From NCBI GenBank assembly GCA_017548425.1, contig JAFZAB010000114.1:1-50620 (forward strand): a DNA stretch of 50,620 nt, read 5' to 3'. Below, in pieces: positions 33,419 through 41,656 of this stretch. Each line of letters starts with the position of its first letter. Within the stretch, counting starts at the first letter, position 1. The stretch is from Victivallales bacterium (GTDB lineage Bacteria > Verrucomicrobiota > Lentisphaeria > Oligosphaerales > Oligosphaeraceae). The position numbers and the translations under genes are program-made. Under the pieces are notes generated by a model, which was not told where the DNA came from, made no database searches, and was given only the letters and a program-made list of their open reading frames with translations.

Positions 33419-33604
33419 ATGCTTGAAGAGCATGTCTTTCAATGCACAGGCTGTGAAAGCGAATGCGATGTCGTCGTCCGTCTCGCAGACGGCAAGATTG
33501 TCGCCGTGGAAGGCAACGACTGTCCGACTGGCGCCAGTTATGCGATATCGCAGGTCAAGATGAAAACTGCCTCAAAATCTCAAGCCTCCAAAAACAATAT
33601 CTAG
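33419..33604 (+). CDS. Short DUF1667-like cysteine protein
   Basis: The 61-residue protein reads MLEEHVFQCTGCESECDVVV then IVAVEGNDCPTGASYA. This CxxCxxxC...GN.C..G..YA pattern matches the N-terminal part of DUF1667 proteins, which usually have about 120 residues and accompany a FAD oxidoreductase in glycerol 3-phosphate or related operons. Here the C-terminal half is missing and replaced by a lysine/serine-rich tail, and no such oxidoreductase is adjacent. AGAGGTG serves as ribosome-binding site. It may be a shortened relic, or a small metal- or Fe-S-binding protein of the GH43/MFS unit. Confidence 0.6.
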   Translation: MLEEHVFQCTGCESECDVVVRLADGKIVAVEGNDCPTGASYAISQVKMKTASKSQASKNNI

Positions 33605-33617
33605 CCTCCTAGCCTCC

Positions 33618-34889
33618 ATGATTTTTGAGTTTCCTTTAACCGCAGAACAACGCCAGACCTCCCAACTGAACTACTGCCGTTACTGCATGATCAACGGCGC
33701 GTCCTACATGTGCCTCGGCGAAACCGTCGTCGTGCTCTTCGCGACCAAACTCGAAGCCTCCAACACCGTCATCGCCGTCATCGGCGCCATGCTCTTTCTT
33801 GGCTATCTGATGCTTCCGCTCGGTGTTCTGCGCACACGGCAGGTCGGTGCCGCGCAGACACAGGCGGACTTCTGGGTCTGCCGCAACTGCGCCGCCGTCA
33901 TGGTCGCATCCAGCGCACTCATCGCGCTTTACAGCAAGCATCTTGCCGTCGGATGGTTGCTGCTCAACTGCTTTCTCTTCTACGGTTGCCGCGCGGCCGG
34001 TCTTGTCATGGCGCAACCGCTCATCGGCGACATCACGACGAACGACGACCGCGCAAAACTTCTTGGCGACTCCAATGCGCGATTCTATATCGCGGCCGTC
34101 TGCTCGCTTGTAACCGTCAGCGTCATCCTGCATTATAACGACAGCATCAGCGTCCTGTCCTGCATCATCGTCGCGGGCGCATTTCTGGGCGTCACATCAT
34201 CCGTCTTCATCCGCAAAATCCATGAAACGTCGTCGTTGCGCGAATCCGCACGGCAGCCGCAACTTCCATTGCTCCATGTCGCCATCCATGATTCATGCAT
34301 CCGCAAGCAGATTTGGGCGGGCATCGCCATCAATCTCGGAAGCATCATGCTCGCGTCGCTCTCCGTCGCCACATTGAAACGCGGCTACCATGTTTCGGAC
34401 ACGCATGCTATCATCTTCTCCACCGTCCAATTCGCCGCCGCCATCATCGGTTCAAAATTGACCGCCCCCATCGCCAAACGATTCGGCGCCAAGCTGTTGT
34501 TTATTTTTTCCTTCTTGCTCGTCTTTCCCGTCTGCCTCTTCTGGCTCGCCATGCCGTCGTCCTTTGCCATGCCCTGGCTCAAAGTGCTGTTGTTCATCCC
34601 CTTCTTCCTGATTGGAGCTTATTCAGCGTTGAGCAACTCCGCCATCGTCTATTACTTCCTGCAGACCGTTCCAAAGGACCACCAGGTCATCGGAACCATG
34701 TTCATCCACGTCACAACTGGCGTTACCGCAAGCCTTATCGGCATGCTGGCCTCTGGCGCCATCATCCGGTCATGCGAGTATTTCTTCGGCGACGGCATCG
34801 CCATGTTCAAATCCTATTTTGCCGCCGCATTCGTTTTCCTGCTTTTCTGGCTGATCCCCATGTTCCGTTTAGACAAACCACGTAATTGA
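33618..34889 (+). CDS. MFS-type transporter
   Basis: The 423-residue inner-membrane protein has about 11-12 hydrophobic helices. Landmarks are the RFGAKLLFIFSFLLVFPVCLFWLA segment in the second half, similar to the loop-helix start of MFS helices, and ALSNSAIVYYFLQTVPKDHQVIGTMF near helix 10. The N-terminus LNYCRYCMINGASYMCLGETVVVLF resembles MFS proteins found beside glycosidase genes in Bacteroidetes and Lentisphaerae. The substrate is probably a sugar or oligosaccharide released for the GH43-like enzyme, which is inference. No Shine-Dalgarno is visible before ATG 33618; translation may depend on coupling from the DUF1667-like gene 13 bp upstream. Confidence 0.8.
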   Translation: MIFEFPLTAEQRQTSQLNYCRYCMINGASYMCLGETVVVLFATKLEASNTVIAVIGAMLFLGYLMLPLGVLRTRQVGAAQTQADFWVCRNCAAVMVASSALIALYSKHLAVGWLLLNCFLFYGCRAAGLVMAQPLIGDITTNDDRAKLLGDSNARFYIAAVCSLVTVSVILHYNDSISVLSCIIVAGAFLGVTSSVFIRKIHETSSLRESARQPQLPLLHVAIHDSCIRKQIWAGIAINLGSIMLASLSVATLKRGYHVSDTHAIIFSTVQFAAAIIGSKLTAPIAKRFGAKLLFIFSFLLVFPVCLFWLAMPSSFAMPWLKVLLFIPFFLIGAYSALSNSAIVYYFLQTVPKDHQVIGTMFIHVTTGVTASLIGMLASGAIIRSCEYFFGDGIAMFKSYFAAAFVFLLFWLIPMFRLDKPRN

Positions 34890-34918
34890 CATAACCAATT
34901 CACACTCAAGGAGCAACA

Positions 34919-35833
34919 ATGGAAAGACGCGATTTCTTCAAAAAAATGGGACTCTTCGCCGCCATGTTCGGAATCGGCGGAAAACTCAAGGCGCAGGACG
35001 CACAGCCCGCTGAAAAGAAAGTAGCCGAACCGCCCAAAGAGACCGACACGAAACTCACCTTCCTCGGAACCGCCCACGGCGCCGTCACGCCGACGCGTTT
35101 CCATTCCGCTACATTGCTCCAAGTCGGTGGAAAGAACTATCTTATCGATGCCGGCGATGCCGTCTGTGGACAGCTCACCAAGAATGGCATGTTCCTCCCC
35201 GACCTCAACGCCATTTTCATCACCCACCCGCATCTGGACCATTTCGGCGGTCTTTTCATGCTGATTCAGCAATGGCTTTTCCACAAGAAAATCTATTCCA
35301 AACGCGTCAAGGAAGACGCCCATCTGGACGTCTATCTCGGCGGGCAGGATTTCGTCGATACAATGAAAGCCGTCCGCAACGGCTACTATCGTTCCGAGAA
35401 CTATCCCGCCATCACGAAGCTCCACGCCTTCCAGCCGGGCGAAATTTTCAACGACGGCAACATCAAAGTCACGGCCTACGGCAATGACCACATGGGCCGC
35501 CGCAAGACAGACAATTCGCAAATCGCCTCCTCCTTCCTCTTTGAATGCGCCAACGGCAAGAAGATTTTCTTCTCCGGCGATTTAAGCCGCGAATACGACT
35601 TGCCGCTGGACGGTATCAAGGGCGGCGTCGATCTGCTCGTCAGCGAACTGGTCCATTATCCGTTGCCGAAAGCGATTGAACGCCTTAAAGATCAGCCGAT
35701 CAAGAAGATATGCTTCCAGCACCACGGCGACGCATGGGAAGCCGAAGGCTGGGAGAAACGCTTCGCGGACTTCTCCGCGAAACTCACCAGCCCCGCGGAA
35801 ATCGTCCGTGACAACGATGTGAGATTTGTGTAA
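34919..35833 (+). CDS. MBL-fold metallo-hydrolase with Tat-like signal
   Basis: The 304-residue protein begins MERRDFFKKMGLF, which fits a twin-arginine (Tat) signal, followed by a hydrophobic stretch up to KAQ. The metal-binding motif of the metallo-beta-lactamase fold is THPHLDHFGG with H103, H105, D107, H108; FFSGDLSRE and CFQHHGDAW supply further ligands. AHGAVTPTRFHSATLLQVGGKNYLIDAGD is typical of the RNase Z/arylsulfatase-like branch. Export by Tat suggests it folds with metals before secretion and acts in the periplasm. Substrate unknown. AAGGAG precedes the ATG. It is convergent with the EEP-family gene. Confidence 0.85.
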   Translation: MERRDFFKKMGLFAAMFGIGGKLKAQDAQPAEKKVAEPPKETDTKLTFLGTAHGAVTPTRFHSATLLQVGGKNYLIDAGDAVCGQLTKNGMFLPDLNAIFITHPHLDHFGGLFMLIQQWLFHKKIYSKRVKEDAHLDVYLGGQDFVDTMKAVRNGYYRSENYPAITKLHAFQPGEIFNDGNIKVTAYGNDHMGRRKTDNSQIASSFLFECANGKKIFFSGDLSREYDLPLDGIKGGVDLLVSELVHYPLPKAIERLKDQPIKKICFQHHGDAWEAEGWEKRFADFSAKLTSPAEIVRDNDVRFV

Positions 35834-35838
35834 CCACA

Positions 35839-35886
35839 ACTCTGCCTCCCCCTCTGGGGGAGGTGCCGCGAAGCGGCGGAGAGGGC
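35839..35886. repeat. GC-rich double-hairpin repeat between convergent genes
   Basis: CCTCCCCC-TCT-GGGGGAGG is followed at once by GCCGC-GAA-GCGGC, and the outer CTCT / AGAG can pair to make a three-way junction. It fills the 64-bp gap between two convergent stop codons and may end transcription from both sides. Palindromes of this kind are commonly dispersed in gut bacterial genomes. Confidence 0.65.
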
Positions 35887-35897
35887 TTCAAAAATCC

Positions 35898-36743
35898 CTA
35901 TTTCCACACAAAATCCATGAAGATAGGCGAATGGTCGGAGGCATCCAACGCATCCTGCTCCAAGACGACTACAAACCGTTTCGCGTCAATTTGATCGCCG
36001 CGAACCATGATATGGTCGATGGAAGTCTTTGGTATGTCGTCTTTTTCACGACGTTTTCCATGGAATTTTCCGTCTTCGCCCTTCACTGGATTGCCATGGT
36101 GCGTACTGGCCTGCGTCACATCGGTCGTCATCTCCACCGCAGAACGGAAACCGTTGGCTTTCAAGAAGTTCATCGCCTGGGAAGACAACCAGCTGTTGTA
36201 GTCGCCGCCAATGGCGACTGGCACATTATCGTATTTTTTCTGCAACGCTGTCAGCAACTCGTTCGTCTCCTTCGCATTGATGGTGCGGATGTAGTTGTTT
36301 TCAGGGCCTACCTTCCACCAAAAATGCGTGGAGGCGGCAATCATTTTCTTGCCCGTGGCCTTTTCCTGTAGCAGCACCCACGAGAACCCTTTGGAACGGT
36401 CCAAAGTCGTATGATAGAGATGCAGACCGTGGTCAAGCATCGTCCACTTCGCCTTCTTGAACATGACGGGAACATGGCACGGGAATTTTCCCAACGGCTC
36501 CATGACCGTCTCGTATTCCTCCGTGCTCTCCGTGAACAAGCGTGACTGATGCCAAGCCGGATGAACTTCCTGCAGCAAGATGATGTCCGGCGAATAACGC
36601 TTTACGACGTCGATGATCGGCTGTTCCCGTTCAGCGGGATCTTTCTGTGTATTTCCCCAAATGTTCCACGACATCATCCGAATCGTCGCCTCTTTACTCA
36701 GTAGCAACATCGGCAAGCACAACAGCAAAAGCATTTTTTTCAT
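35898..36743 (-). CDS. Exported endonuclease/exonuclease/phosphatase-family hydrolase
   Basis: The 281-residue protein has a signal peptide (MKKMLLLLCLPMLLLS) and the EEP fold motifs in order: MMSWNIWGN, LLQEV, AASTHFWWK, AIGGDYNSW, TSIDHIMV and DASDHSPI. These supply the metal ligand E, the catalytic D/N pair and the SDH histidine. Members cleave phosphodiesters in nucleic acids, inositol phosphates or sphingomyelin; which applies here cannot be told. It acts outside the cytoplasm. The start lies just before copies B and D of the three-hairpin element, which occupy its 5' flank. Confidence 0.87.
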   Translation of the reverse strand: MKKMLLLLCLPMLLLSKEATIRMMSWNIWGNTQKDPAEREQPIIDVVKRYSPDIILLQEVHPAWHQSRLFTESTEEYETVMEPLGKFPCHVPVMFKKAKWTMLDHGLHLYHTTLDRSKGFSWVLLQEKATGKKMIAASTHFWWKVGPENNYIRTINAKETNELLTALQKKYDNVPVAIGGDYNSWLSSQAMNFLKANGFRSAVEMTTDVTQASTHHGNPVKGEDGKFHGKRREKDDIPKTSIDHIMVRGDQIDAKRFVVVLEQDALDASDHSPIFMDFVWK

Positions 36744-36778
36744 GGTCTTTCCCTTAAAATCATATGTTTTTTCATTCT

Positions 36779-36867
36779 GCCTCGAAGAGGCTTAATCCGA
36801 GTAACCCCAGGCGCAGCCTGGGGGAAGGCATGGGATGATAACGCGGCCTCGAAGAGGTCGAATGTGA
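36779..36867 (+). repeat. Three-hairpin element, copy B
   Basis: Stem 1 GCCTC-GAA-GAGGC (36779-36791), 13-nt linker ending CGAGTAA, stem 2 CCCCAGGC-GCA-GCCTGGGG (36805-36823), 21-nt linker, stem 3 at 36845-36859, then GAATGTGA. Spacings are identical to copy A, while the linkers differ. Confidence 0.8.
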
Positions 36868-36891
36868 ATAAGGGCTGCCAAACCATATTGT

Positions 36892-36982
36892 TCACATTCA
36901 GCATCTTCGATGCTGCTGGTGATTAGGCGTTCCTTCTCCCCAGACTACGTCTGGGGTTACTCACGCAACGCCTCTCCGAGGC
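36892..36982 (-). repeat. Three-hairpin element, copy D (inverted, facing copy B)
   Basis: On the minus strand: stem 1 GCCTC-GGA-GAGGC (36982-36970), 13-nt linker ending TGAGTAA, stem 2 CCCCAGAC-GTA-GTCTGGGG (36956-36938), 22-nt linker, stem 3 CAGCATC-GAA-GATGCTG (36915-36899), then GAATGTGA. Stems 2 and 3 differ from A/B on both arms so that pairing is kept. The gap 36744-37115 otherwise shows only the start region of the GH78 gene. Confidence 0.8.
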
Positions 36983-37115
36983 TGAAAAGGTATCATAACA
37001 TAACTCTGATTCCGTTCAACGCAACCAAATCCGGCTTGTCTTGTTGCAACCTAAAACAAGATGTGTTAGATTACTGCATGACTTTTATTTAAACCATAAC
37101 CACGAGCCAGTCACC

Positions 37116-40100
37116 ATGCATAAAAAATCCCTTCTTATCGCTTTATCAATTCTTTGCGCAACCACCCTGTTCGCCGATCTGAAAGTCGAAAAGCTTCGTT
37201 GCGAATATCTTGCGAATCCCATGGCCATTCATGAAACGGCTCCGCGACTGTCATGGACGCTTTCCTCAAACGACAACGGCGCCAAGCAGACTGCCTATCG
37301 CATTCTCGTCGCCTCCACGGCGGAAAAACTCGCCGCCAATCAAGGCGACGTATGGGATTCAGGCAAAGTCGTTTCCGAAGAAAACGCATTGATTCCGTAC
37401 AACGGCCCCGCCCTTTCGTCAAAGCAGGACTGCCATTGGAAAGTGCAAGTGTGGGACCGCACGCAAGAAACGCCGTCCGCTTGGAGCGAGCCCGCCTATT
37501 GGCGCATGGGATTGCTGAACGCCGAAGACTGGAACGGCGCGCAATGGATCGTCCTGCCTGGCACCGCCTCGCAAGTCAAAACCGCTCACAACGGCTTCCA
37601 CAGCGCCTTCGTGCCAACGGCGGACACCGTCCAATGGGTCCAAATCGACCTTCAGAAACCAACGTCCATTGATTCCATAAAGCTCTATCCGACATGTCCT
37701 TTCGATTATTCTCCCAAGACTCCGGGCTTCCTTTTCCCTGTCCGCTATCGCCTTGAAACCGCCAACAACGCGGACTTTTCGGACGCGGTCATGCTGGTCG
37801 ATATGCAGGCTGAAGACGCCCCGAATCCGCAGACGAATCCCGCCGTTCATACGTTCGAGCCAAAAACAGGCCGCTACGTCCGCCTGACCGTCACGAAAGT
37901 CAACGCCAGCCGCGACGGTTTCGCCTACACGCTGACGGAAATGGAAGTTTTCAACGGTAAAGAGAATGTCGCGCGAAACAAGCCTGTAACGGCTTCCGGA
38001 GCCGTCACGAGCGGTGCATGGAGCCATGCGCGATTGGTGGACGGACGGCTCATTTCCGAGCCTGGCAGCGGCGGCGGCCCGCGCTCCGCCGTGCGTTTTC
38101 GCAAGGAGTTCAATTTGGAGAAGAAGCCTGGCCGCGCATTGGTCGCCGTCACAGGCCTCGGGACATACGAATTGTTCATCAATGGACAGCGCGTCGGCGA
38201 TGCCTACATGGCTCCCGAATGGACCGCCTATCCGAAACGGATTTTCTATCAAGTCTATGATGTCACGTCACTTCTGAAGGAAGGCGACAACGCAGTCGCG
38301 GCGGAGGTCTCCTCAGGCTGGTGGGACAGCCCGATGTTTGCGGGCCGTCGCGTTCCGGGCTGTGAATATTGCCTGAAGGCGTTGATCGACATCGCTGACG
38401 GCCCCAAAATCATCACGGACGACAGCTGGCTTGCGGACAATCGCGGCCCTGTCCGCCGTGCGGAAATCTATTATGGTCTCGACTATGACGGCACGCGTGA
38501 ACAGACTGGCTGGAACAATGTCGGTTTCAACGCAGCGAATTGGACAAAAGCCGCCGTCATCGCCGCGCCGAAAGGCTCCAAACAGGCCCAGTTGCTCGGC
38601 CAGACGGACGAACCGATCATCTGCGAACAAATCATCAAGCCGAAAGTTCTGTCCAATCCGCAGCCCGGCATCTGGGTCTATGACATGGGGCAGAACATGG
38701 TCGGGCTCTGCTCATTGACGGCCGACGCCCCGCGCGGCACGGCCATCCGCGTCGCTTTCGGTGAAATGCTCAATCCAGACGGCACCGTCTATCGCGCCAA
38801 TCTCCGTGGGGCGCAGGAACTTTGGAACGTCGTCTGGCCTGGCGGAAAACGCACGTTGTCGCCACGCCATACCTATTATGGATACCGTTATGTCGAAATC
38901 AGTGGCTTGACCACACCGCCAACATTCGACGATTTCCGTGGACTCGTCATGTTCTCCTCCGCCCCCGCCGTCAGCACTGTTATCTCATCCAATGATCTGC
39001 TGCAACGCATCCTCCATTGCATCCAATGGAACCAACGCGGCAACATGTTCAGCACGGGAACAGACTGCCCGCAACGTGATGAACGCATGGGATGGACGGC
39101 CGATATGTTCTCCTTCTCGCAAACCGCCATTTTCAACCGCGACATGGCCGCCTTCATCACGAAATTCGAGCAGGATATCGTCGATGAGCAAAAAGCGAAC
39201 GGACAGTTCCCGGACATCGCGCCCGGCGTCAATCATGACACAAACTTCTTCGGGGCTCCCGGCTGGGCGGACACGGGTGTCCACCTGCCGTGGCGAATCT
39301 ATCAGAACTATGCTGATACACGCATCTTGCAACGTTACTATCCCGCCGCCAAACGTTGGATTGATTTCGTCCATACGCAATGCACGGACGGCTTGATTTG
39401 GACCAAACATCGCGAACACGACTACGGCGAATGGCTTAACGGCGACACGCTCGTCCTCAACGGTTATCCGCGCGGCCATTGCCAGATGCCGAACGAACAG
39501 TTCGCAACGGCGATTTTCGCCTATACGACACATATTCTCGAAGAAACGGCAAAAGTTCTTGGATACAAAGAAGATGCGGCCTATTATGGCGATTTGTTCG
39601 ACCAAATTCGCAAGGCATTCCAAACCAAATACATGAATCCGGACGGCACATTCAAGCATGAGACGCAGGCCAGCTACGCTCTCGCGCTCGATTTCGGCAT
39701 CGCGACAGATGAACAGCGCGACAAAATCTTCGAACGCATGCTCGCCTGCATAAAAGACTATAAGGACCACCTTTCCACAGGCTTCCACGCGACTCACCGC
39801 ATGATGCTCCAGTTGTCCGACAACGGCCACCATGACATCGCCAACAATCTTCTCAACCTCCGCACCGTCCCGTCATGGGGCTACATGATCGACAACGGCG
39901 CGACAACTCTGTGGGAGCGTTGGGACGGCTATGTTGCGGGCCGCGGCTTCCAGAATCCAGGCATGAACTCCTTCAACCACTGGGCCTTCGGCTCCGTCGG
40001 CGAATGGATCTGGCGAACGCTCATCGGTCTGAATCCAGACGATGCCGCACCGGGCTTCAAACACGTCGTCATCCGCCCGCGTCCAGATGCCAGAACAGCC

Positions 40101-40373
40101 CGGATACAAGGAAGATACGATTCCATCCGTGGCGTTTTTGACATCGCGTCAAACTGGAACGTCGCCGATAAACGCTACACGTTGACCGTTGTCATTCCGC
40201 CATCCGCCACGGCGACCGCCTACGTGCCCTGCACAGATGCCGCATCCCTGCGTGAAGGCAACAAGCCAATTGCGGAAAATCCGCACATCCGCCTCATTCG
40301 CACTGAAAAGGACGCCGTCGTGTTGGAACTCGAATCAGGCCACTTCAGCTTCATTTCGGCATACGCGAAATAA
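37116..40373 (+). CDS. Secreted GH78 alpha-L-rhamnosidase with inserted discoidin-like domain
   Basis: The 1085-residue protein hydrolyses terminal alpha-L-rhamnose from glycans such as rhamnogalacturonan or plant glycosides. The signal peptide ends after LFA (residue 20). Then come the Ig-like N-terminal domain (LRCEYLANPMAIHETAPRLSW), an inserted F5/8-type C domain (about 158-290; VQWVQIDLQKPTSIDSIKLYP, GRYVRLTVTKV), the jelly-roll domain (YELFINGQRVGDAYMAPEWT) and the alpha/alpha barrel. The acid motif CPQRDERMGW gives E656; the base lies in LWERW (E934). The C-terminal beta domain is complete. ATG 37116 is chosen because the signal peptide begins there. A terminator lies at 40481-40507. 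Confidence 0.93.
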   Translation: MHKKSLLIALSILCATTLFADLKVEKLRCEYLANPMAIHETAPRLSWTLSSNDNGAKQTAYRILVASTAEKLAANQGDVWDSGKVVSEENALIPYNGPALSSKQDCHWKVQVWDRTQETPSAWSEPAYWRMGLLNAEDWNGAQWIVLPGTASQVKTAHNGFHSAFVPTADTVQWVQIDLQKPTSIDSIKLYPTCPFDYSPKTPGFLFPVRYRLETANNADFSDAVMLVDMQAEDAPNPQTNPAVHTFEPKTGRYVRLTVTKVNASRDGFAYTLTEMEVFNGKENVARNKPVTASGAVTSGAWSHARLVDGRLISEPGSGGGPRSAVRFRKEFNLEKKPGRALVAVTGLGTYELFINGQRVGDAYMAPEWTAYPKRIFYQVYDVTSLLKEGDNAVAAEVSSGWWDSPMFAGRRVPGCEYCLKALIDIADGPKIITDDSWLADNRGPVRRAEIYYGLDYDGTREQTGWNNVGFNAANWTKAAVIAAPKGSKQAQLLGQTDEPIICEQIIKPKVLSNPQPGIWVYDMGQNMVGLCSLTADAPRGTAIRVAFGEMLNPDGTVYRANLRGAQELWNVVWPGGKRTLSPRHTYYGYRYVEISGLTTPPTFDDFRGLVMFSSAPAVSTVISSNDLLQRILHCIQWNQRGNMFSTGTDCPQRDERMGWTADMFSFSQTAIFNRDMAAFITKFEQDIVDEQKANGQFPDIAPGVNHDTNFFGAPGWADTGVHLPWRIYQNYADTRILQRYYPAAKRWIDFVHTQCTDGLIWTKHREHDYGEWLNGDTLVLNGYPRGHCQMPNEQFATAIFAYTTHILEETAKVLGYKEDAAYYGDLFDQIRKAFQTKYMNPDGTFKHETQASYALALDFGIATDEQRDKIFERMLACIKDYKDHLSTGFHATHRMMLQLSDNGHHDIANNLLNLRTVPSWGYMIDNGATTLWERWDGYVAGRGFQNPGMNSFNHWAFGSVGEWIWRTLIGLNPDDAAPGFKHVVIRPRPDARTARIQGRYDSIRGVFDIASNWNVADKRYTLTVVIPPSATATAYVPCTDAASLREGNKPIAENPHIRLIRTEKDAVVLELESGHFSFISAYAK

Positions 40374-40390
40374 TATAGAGGTCCCCGCGT

Positions 40391-40507
40391 GCGTCTTGCC
40401 GTTGGGTGTAGCAGCGTCGTCTCGCAGAAGGTCCCATCAGCGTCTCGCCGTTGGGTGTGGCGGCGGCGTCTCGCCGTCGCACGCGGGCAATGCCCGCGTA
40501 TTTTTTT
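40391..40507 (+). repeat. GC-rich direct repeats ending in the GH78 terminator
   Basis: A 35-bp unit starting GCGTCT(T/C)GCCGTTGGGTGT occurs at 40391-40425 and 40440-40474, 49 bp apart, with seven differences. The word GGTGTGGCGGCG.. (40454-40479, 26 bp) recurs identically at 48972-48997. The block ends with ACGCGGGC-AAT-GCCCGCGT (40481-40499) plus seven T residues (40501-40507), a strong rho-independent terminator. Downstream, 40517-40530 holds another small palindrome (GGCGGAACGCCTCC). Confidence 0.75.
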
Positions 40508-40623
40508 GCGAAGGCGGAACGCCTCCGCCACACCACGGGGCATGCGCCATCTTCTATGTTTTTCTTTTTGAAGATATTTTTGCGCTTTTCTCATTGCCAG
40601 TTTGCATTTATAGATTAAAGTAA

Positions 40624-40660
40624 ATCCCTATTCAGGGATAGGGGTTCCTATTCCCCTGAA
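40624..40660 (+). promoter_or_regulatory. Leader hairpins in front of the catabolic operon
   Basis: TTCAGGG (40631-40637) pairs with CCCTGAA (40654-40660) and, with a small bulge, ATAGG pairs with CCTAT above a GGTT loop. An alternative hairpin ATCCCT/AGGGAT (40624-40639) uses the same left arm, so the two structures exclude each other. They lie 30 bp before the first gene of the operon. No known riboswitch class was recognised. Confidence 0.45.
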
Positions 40661-40689
40661 AACGTGCAAATTGTCCAGGAGTCATAGTC

Positions 40690-41598
40690 ATGTCTTCAAA
40701 CGCCATAGATTACGTCGGGATAGGCTTTTGCAGCAACGATTACCTGTCGGTGCTGCCCCATATCCCGTATGACAGCAAAGTCCAGATGCTAGAGCATCTC
40801 ATTCAGGGCGGAGGCCCGGCGGCGACGGCGACGGTCGCGGCGGCCCGTCTCGGCCTGTCCGCCGCATTTATCAGCACGGTTGGCGACGATGATCCAGGCA
40901 AGCGGATTCTGAGAGATTTTGAAGCGGAACATGTTTCGACACAAGCGATGATCGTCCGCAAAGGCTTTGTCTCCCCAATCGCATACTGCTGGATTGAACA
41001 AGCCACCGGCAAGCGGTGCGTCGCATGGACGCGCGGCAATTTGGCTGAATTGGATCCCGCCAAGGAAGTCGATTTCGATTTGATCAGCAAGGCGAAAATG
41101 CTTCATTTGGACGGACATCAGACAGCCGCCGCCTTGGCCGCCGCAGATGTGGCCCGCGCACATGGCGTTCTTGTGAATTTCGACGCCGGAACGATTCGCC
41201 CAGGCGTTGAACAGCTTGTGCGCAAGGCGGATATTCTCATCACATCGGAAGAATTCGCGCGGCGTTTCACGGAAACCGACGACCTTTCTCAAGCCATTTT
41301 CAAACTCGCTGAAACAGGTGCGCGTGTCTGCGGCATCACAATGGGCGACCAAGGCTCGATGGTTCTGGACAACGGAAACATCCTGCGCTGCCCCGCCTTC
41401 ACCATCAAGCCTGTTGACACAACGGGAGCCGGCGACGTCTATCACACGGCATTCGGCGTCCGCTATTTGGAAACGCATGATTTGATGGAATGCATGCGGT
41501 TCGCCTCCGCCGTTTCCGCGCTGAAATGTCTAAAATTAGGAGGACGCACAGGCATTCCCACCCGTGCGCAGGTGGATGAATTCCTCCGCAGCCACTGA
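40690..41598 (+). CDS. PfkB-family carbohydrate kinase
   Basis: The 302-residue ribokinase-family enzyme transfers phosphate from ATP to a sugar hydroxyl. The N-terminal signature GGGPAATATVAAARLG and the C-terminal signature DTTGAGDVYH (with the catalytic D in GAGD) are present; the usual F after GAGDx is replaced by Y. It is the first of seven genes read in the same direction (CAGGAG ribosome-binding site). With IolB and a class II aldolase downstream it could act like IolC (5-dehydro-2-deoxygluconokinase), but it also resembles kinases for sulfofructose, tagatose 6-phosphate or adenosine, and the substrate is not fixed by the sequence. Confidence 0.85.
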   Translation: MSSNAIDYVGIGFCSNDYLSVLPHIPYDSKVQMLEHLIQGGGPAATATVAAARLGLSAAFISTVGDDDPGKRILRDFEAEHVSTQAMIVRKGFVSPIAYCWIEQATGKRCVAWTRGNLAELDPAKEVDFDLISKAKMLHLDGHQTAAALAAADVARAHGVLVNFDAGTIRPGVEQLVRKADILITSEEFARRFTETDDLSQAIFKLAETGARVCGITMGDQGSMVLDNGNILRCPAFTIKPVDTTGAGDVYHTAFGVRYLETHDLMECMRFASAVSALKCLKLGGRTGIPTRAQVDEFLRSH

Positions 41599-41656
41599 TC
41601 GCACTTTCATAAACAGATTCACATTTTAAAACCATATCATATTTTAGGAGAACATC

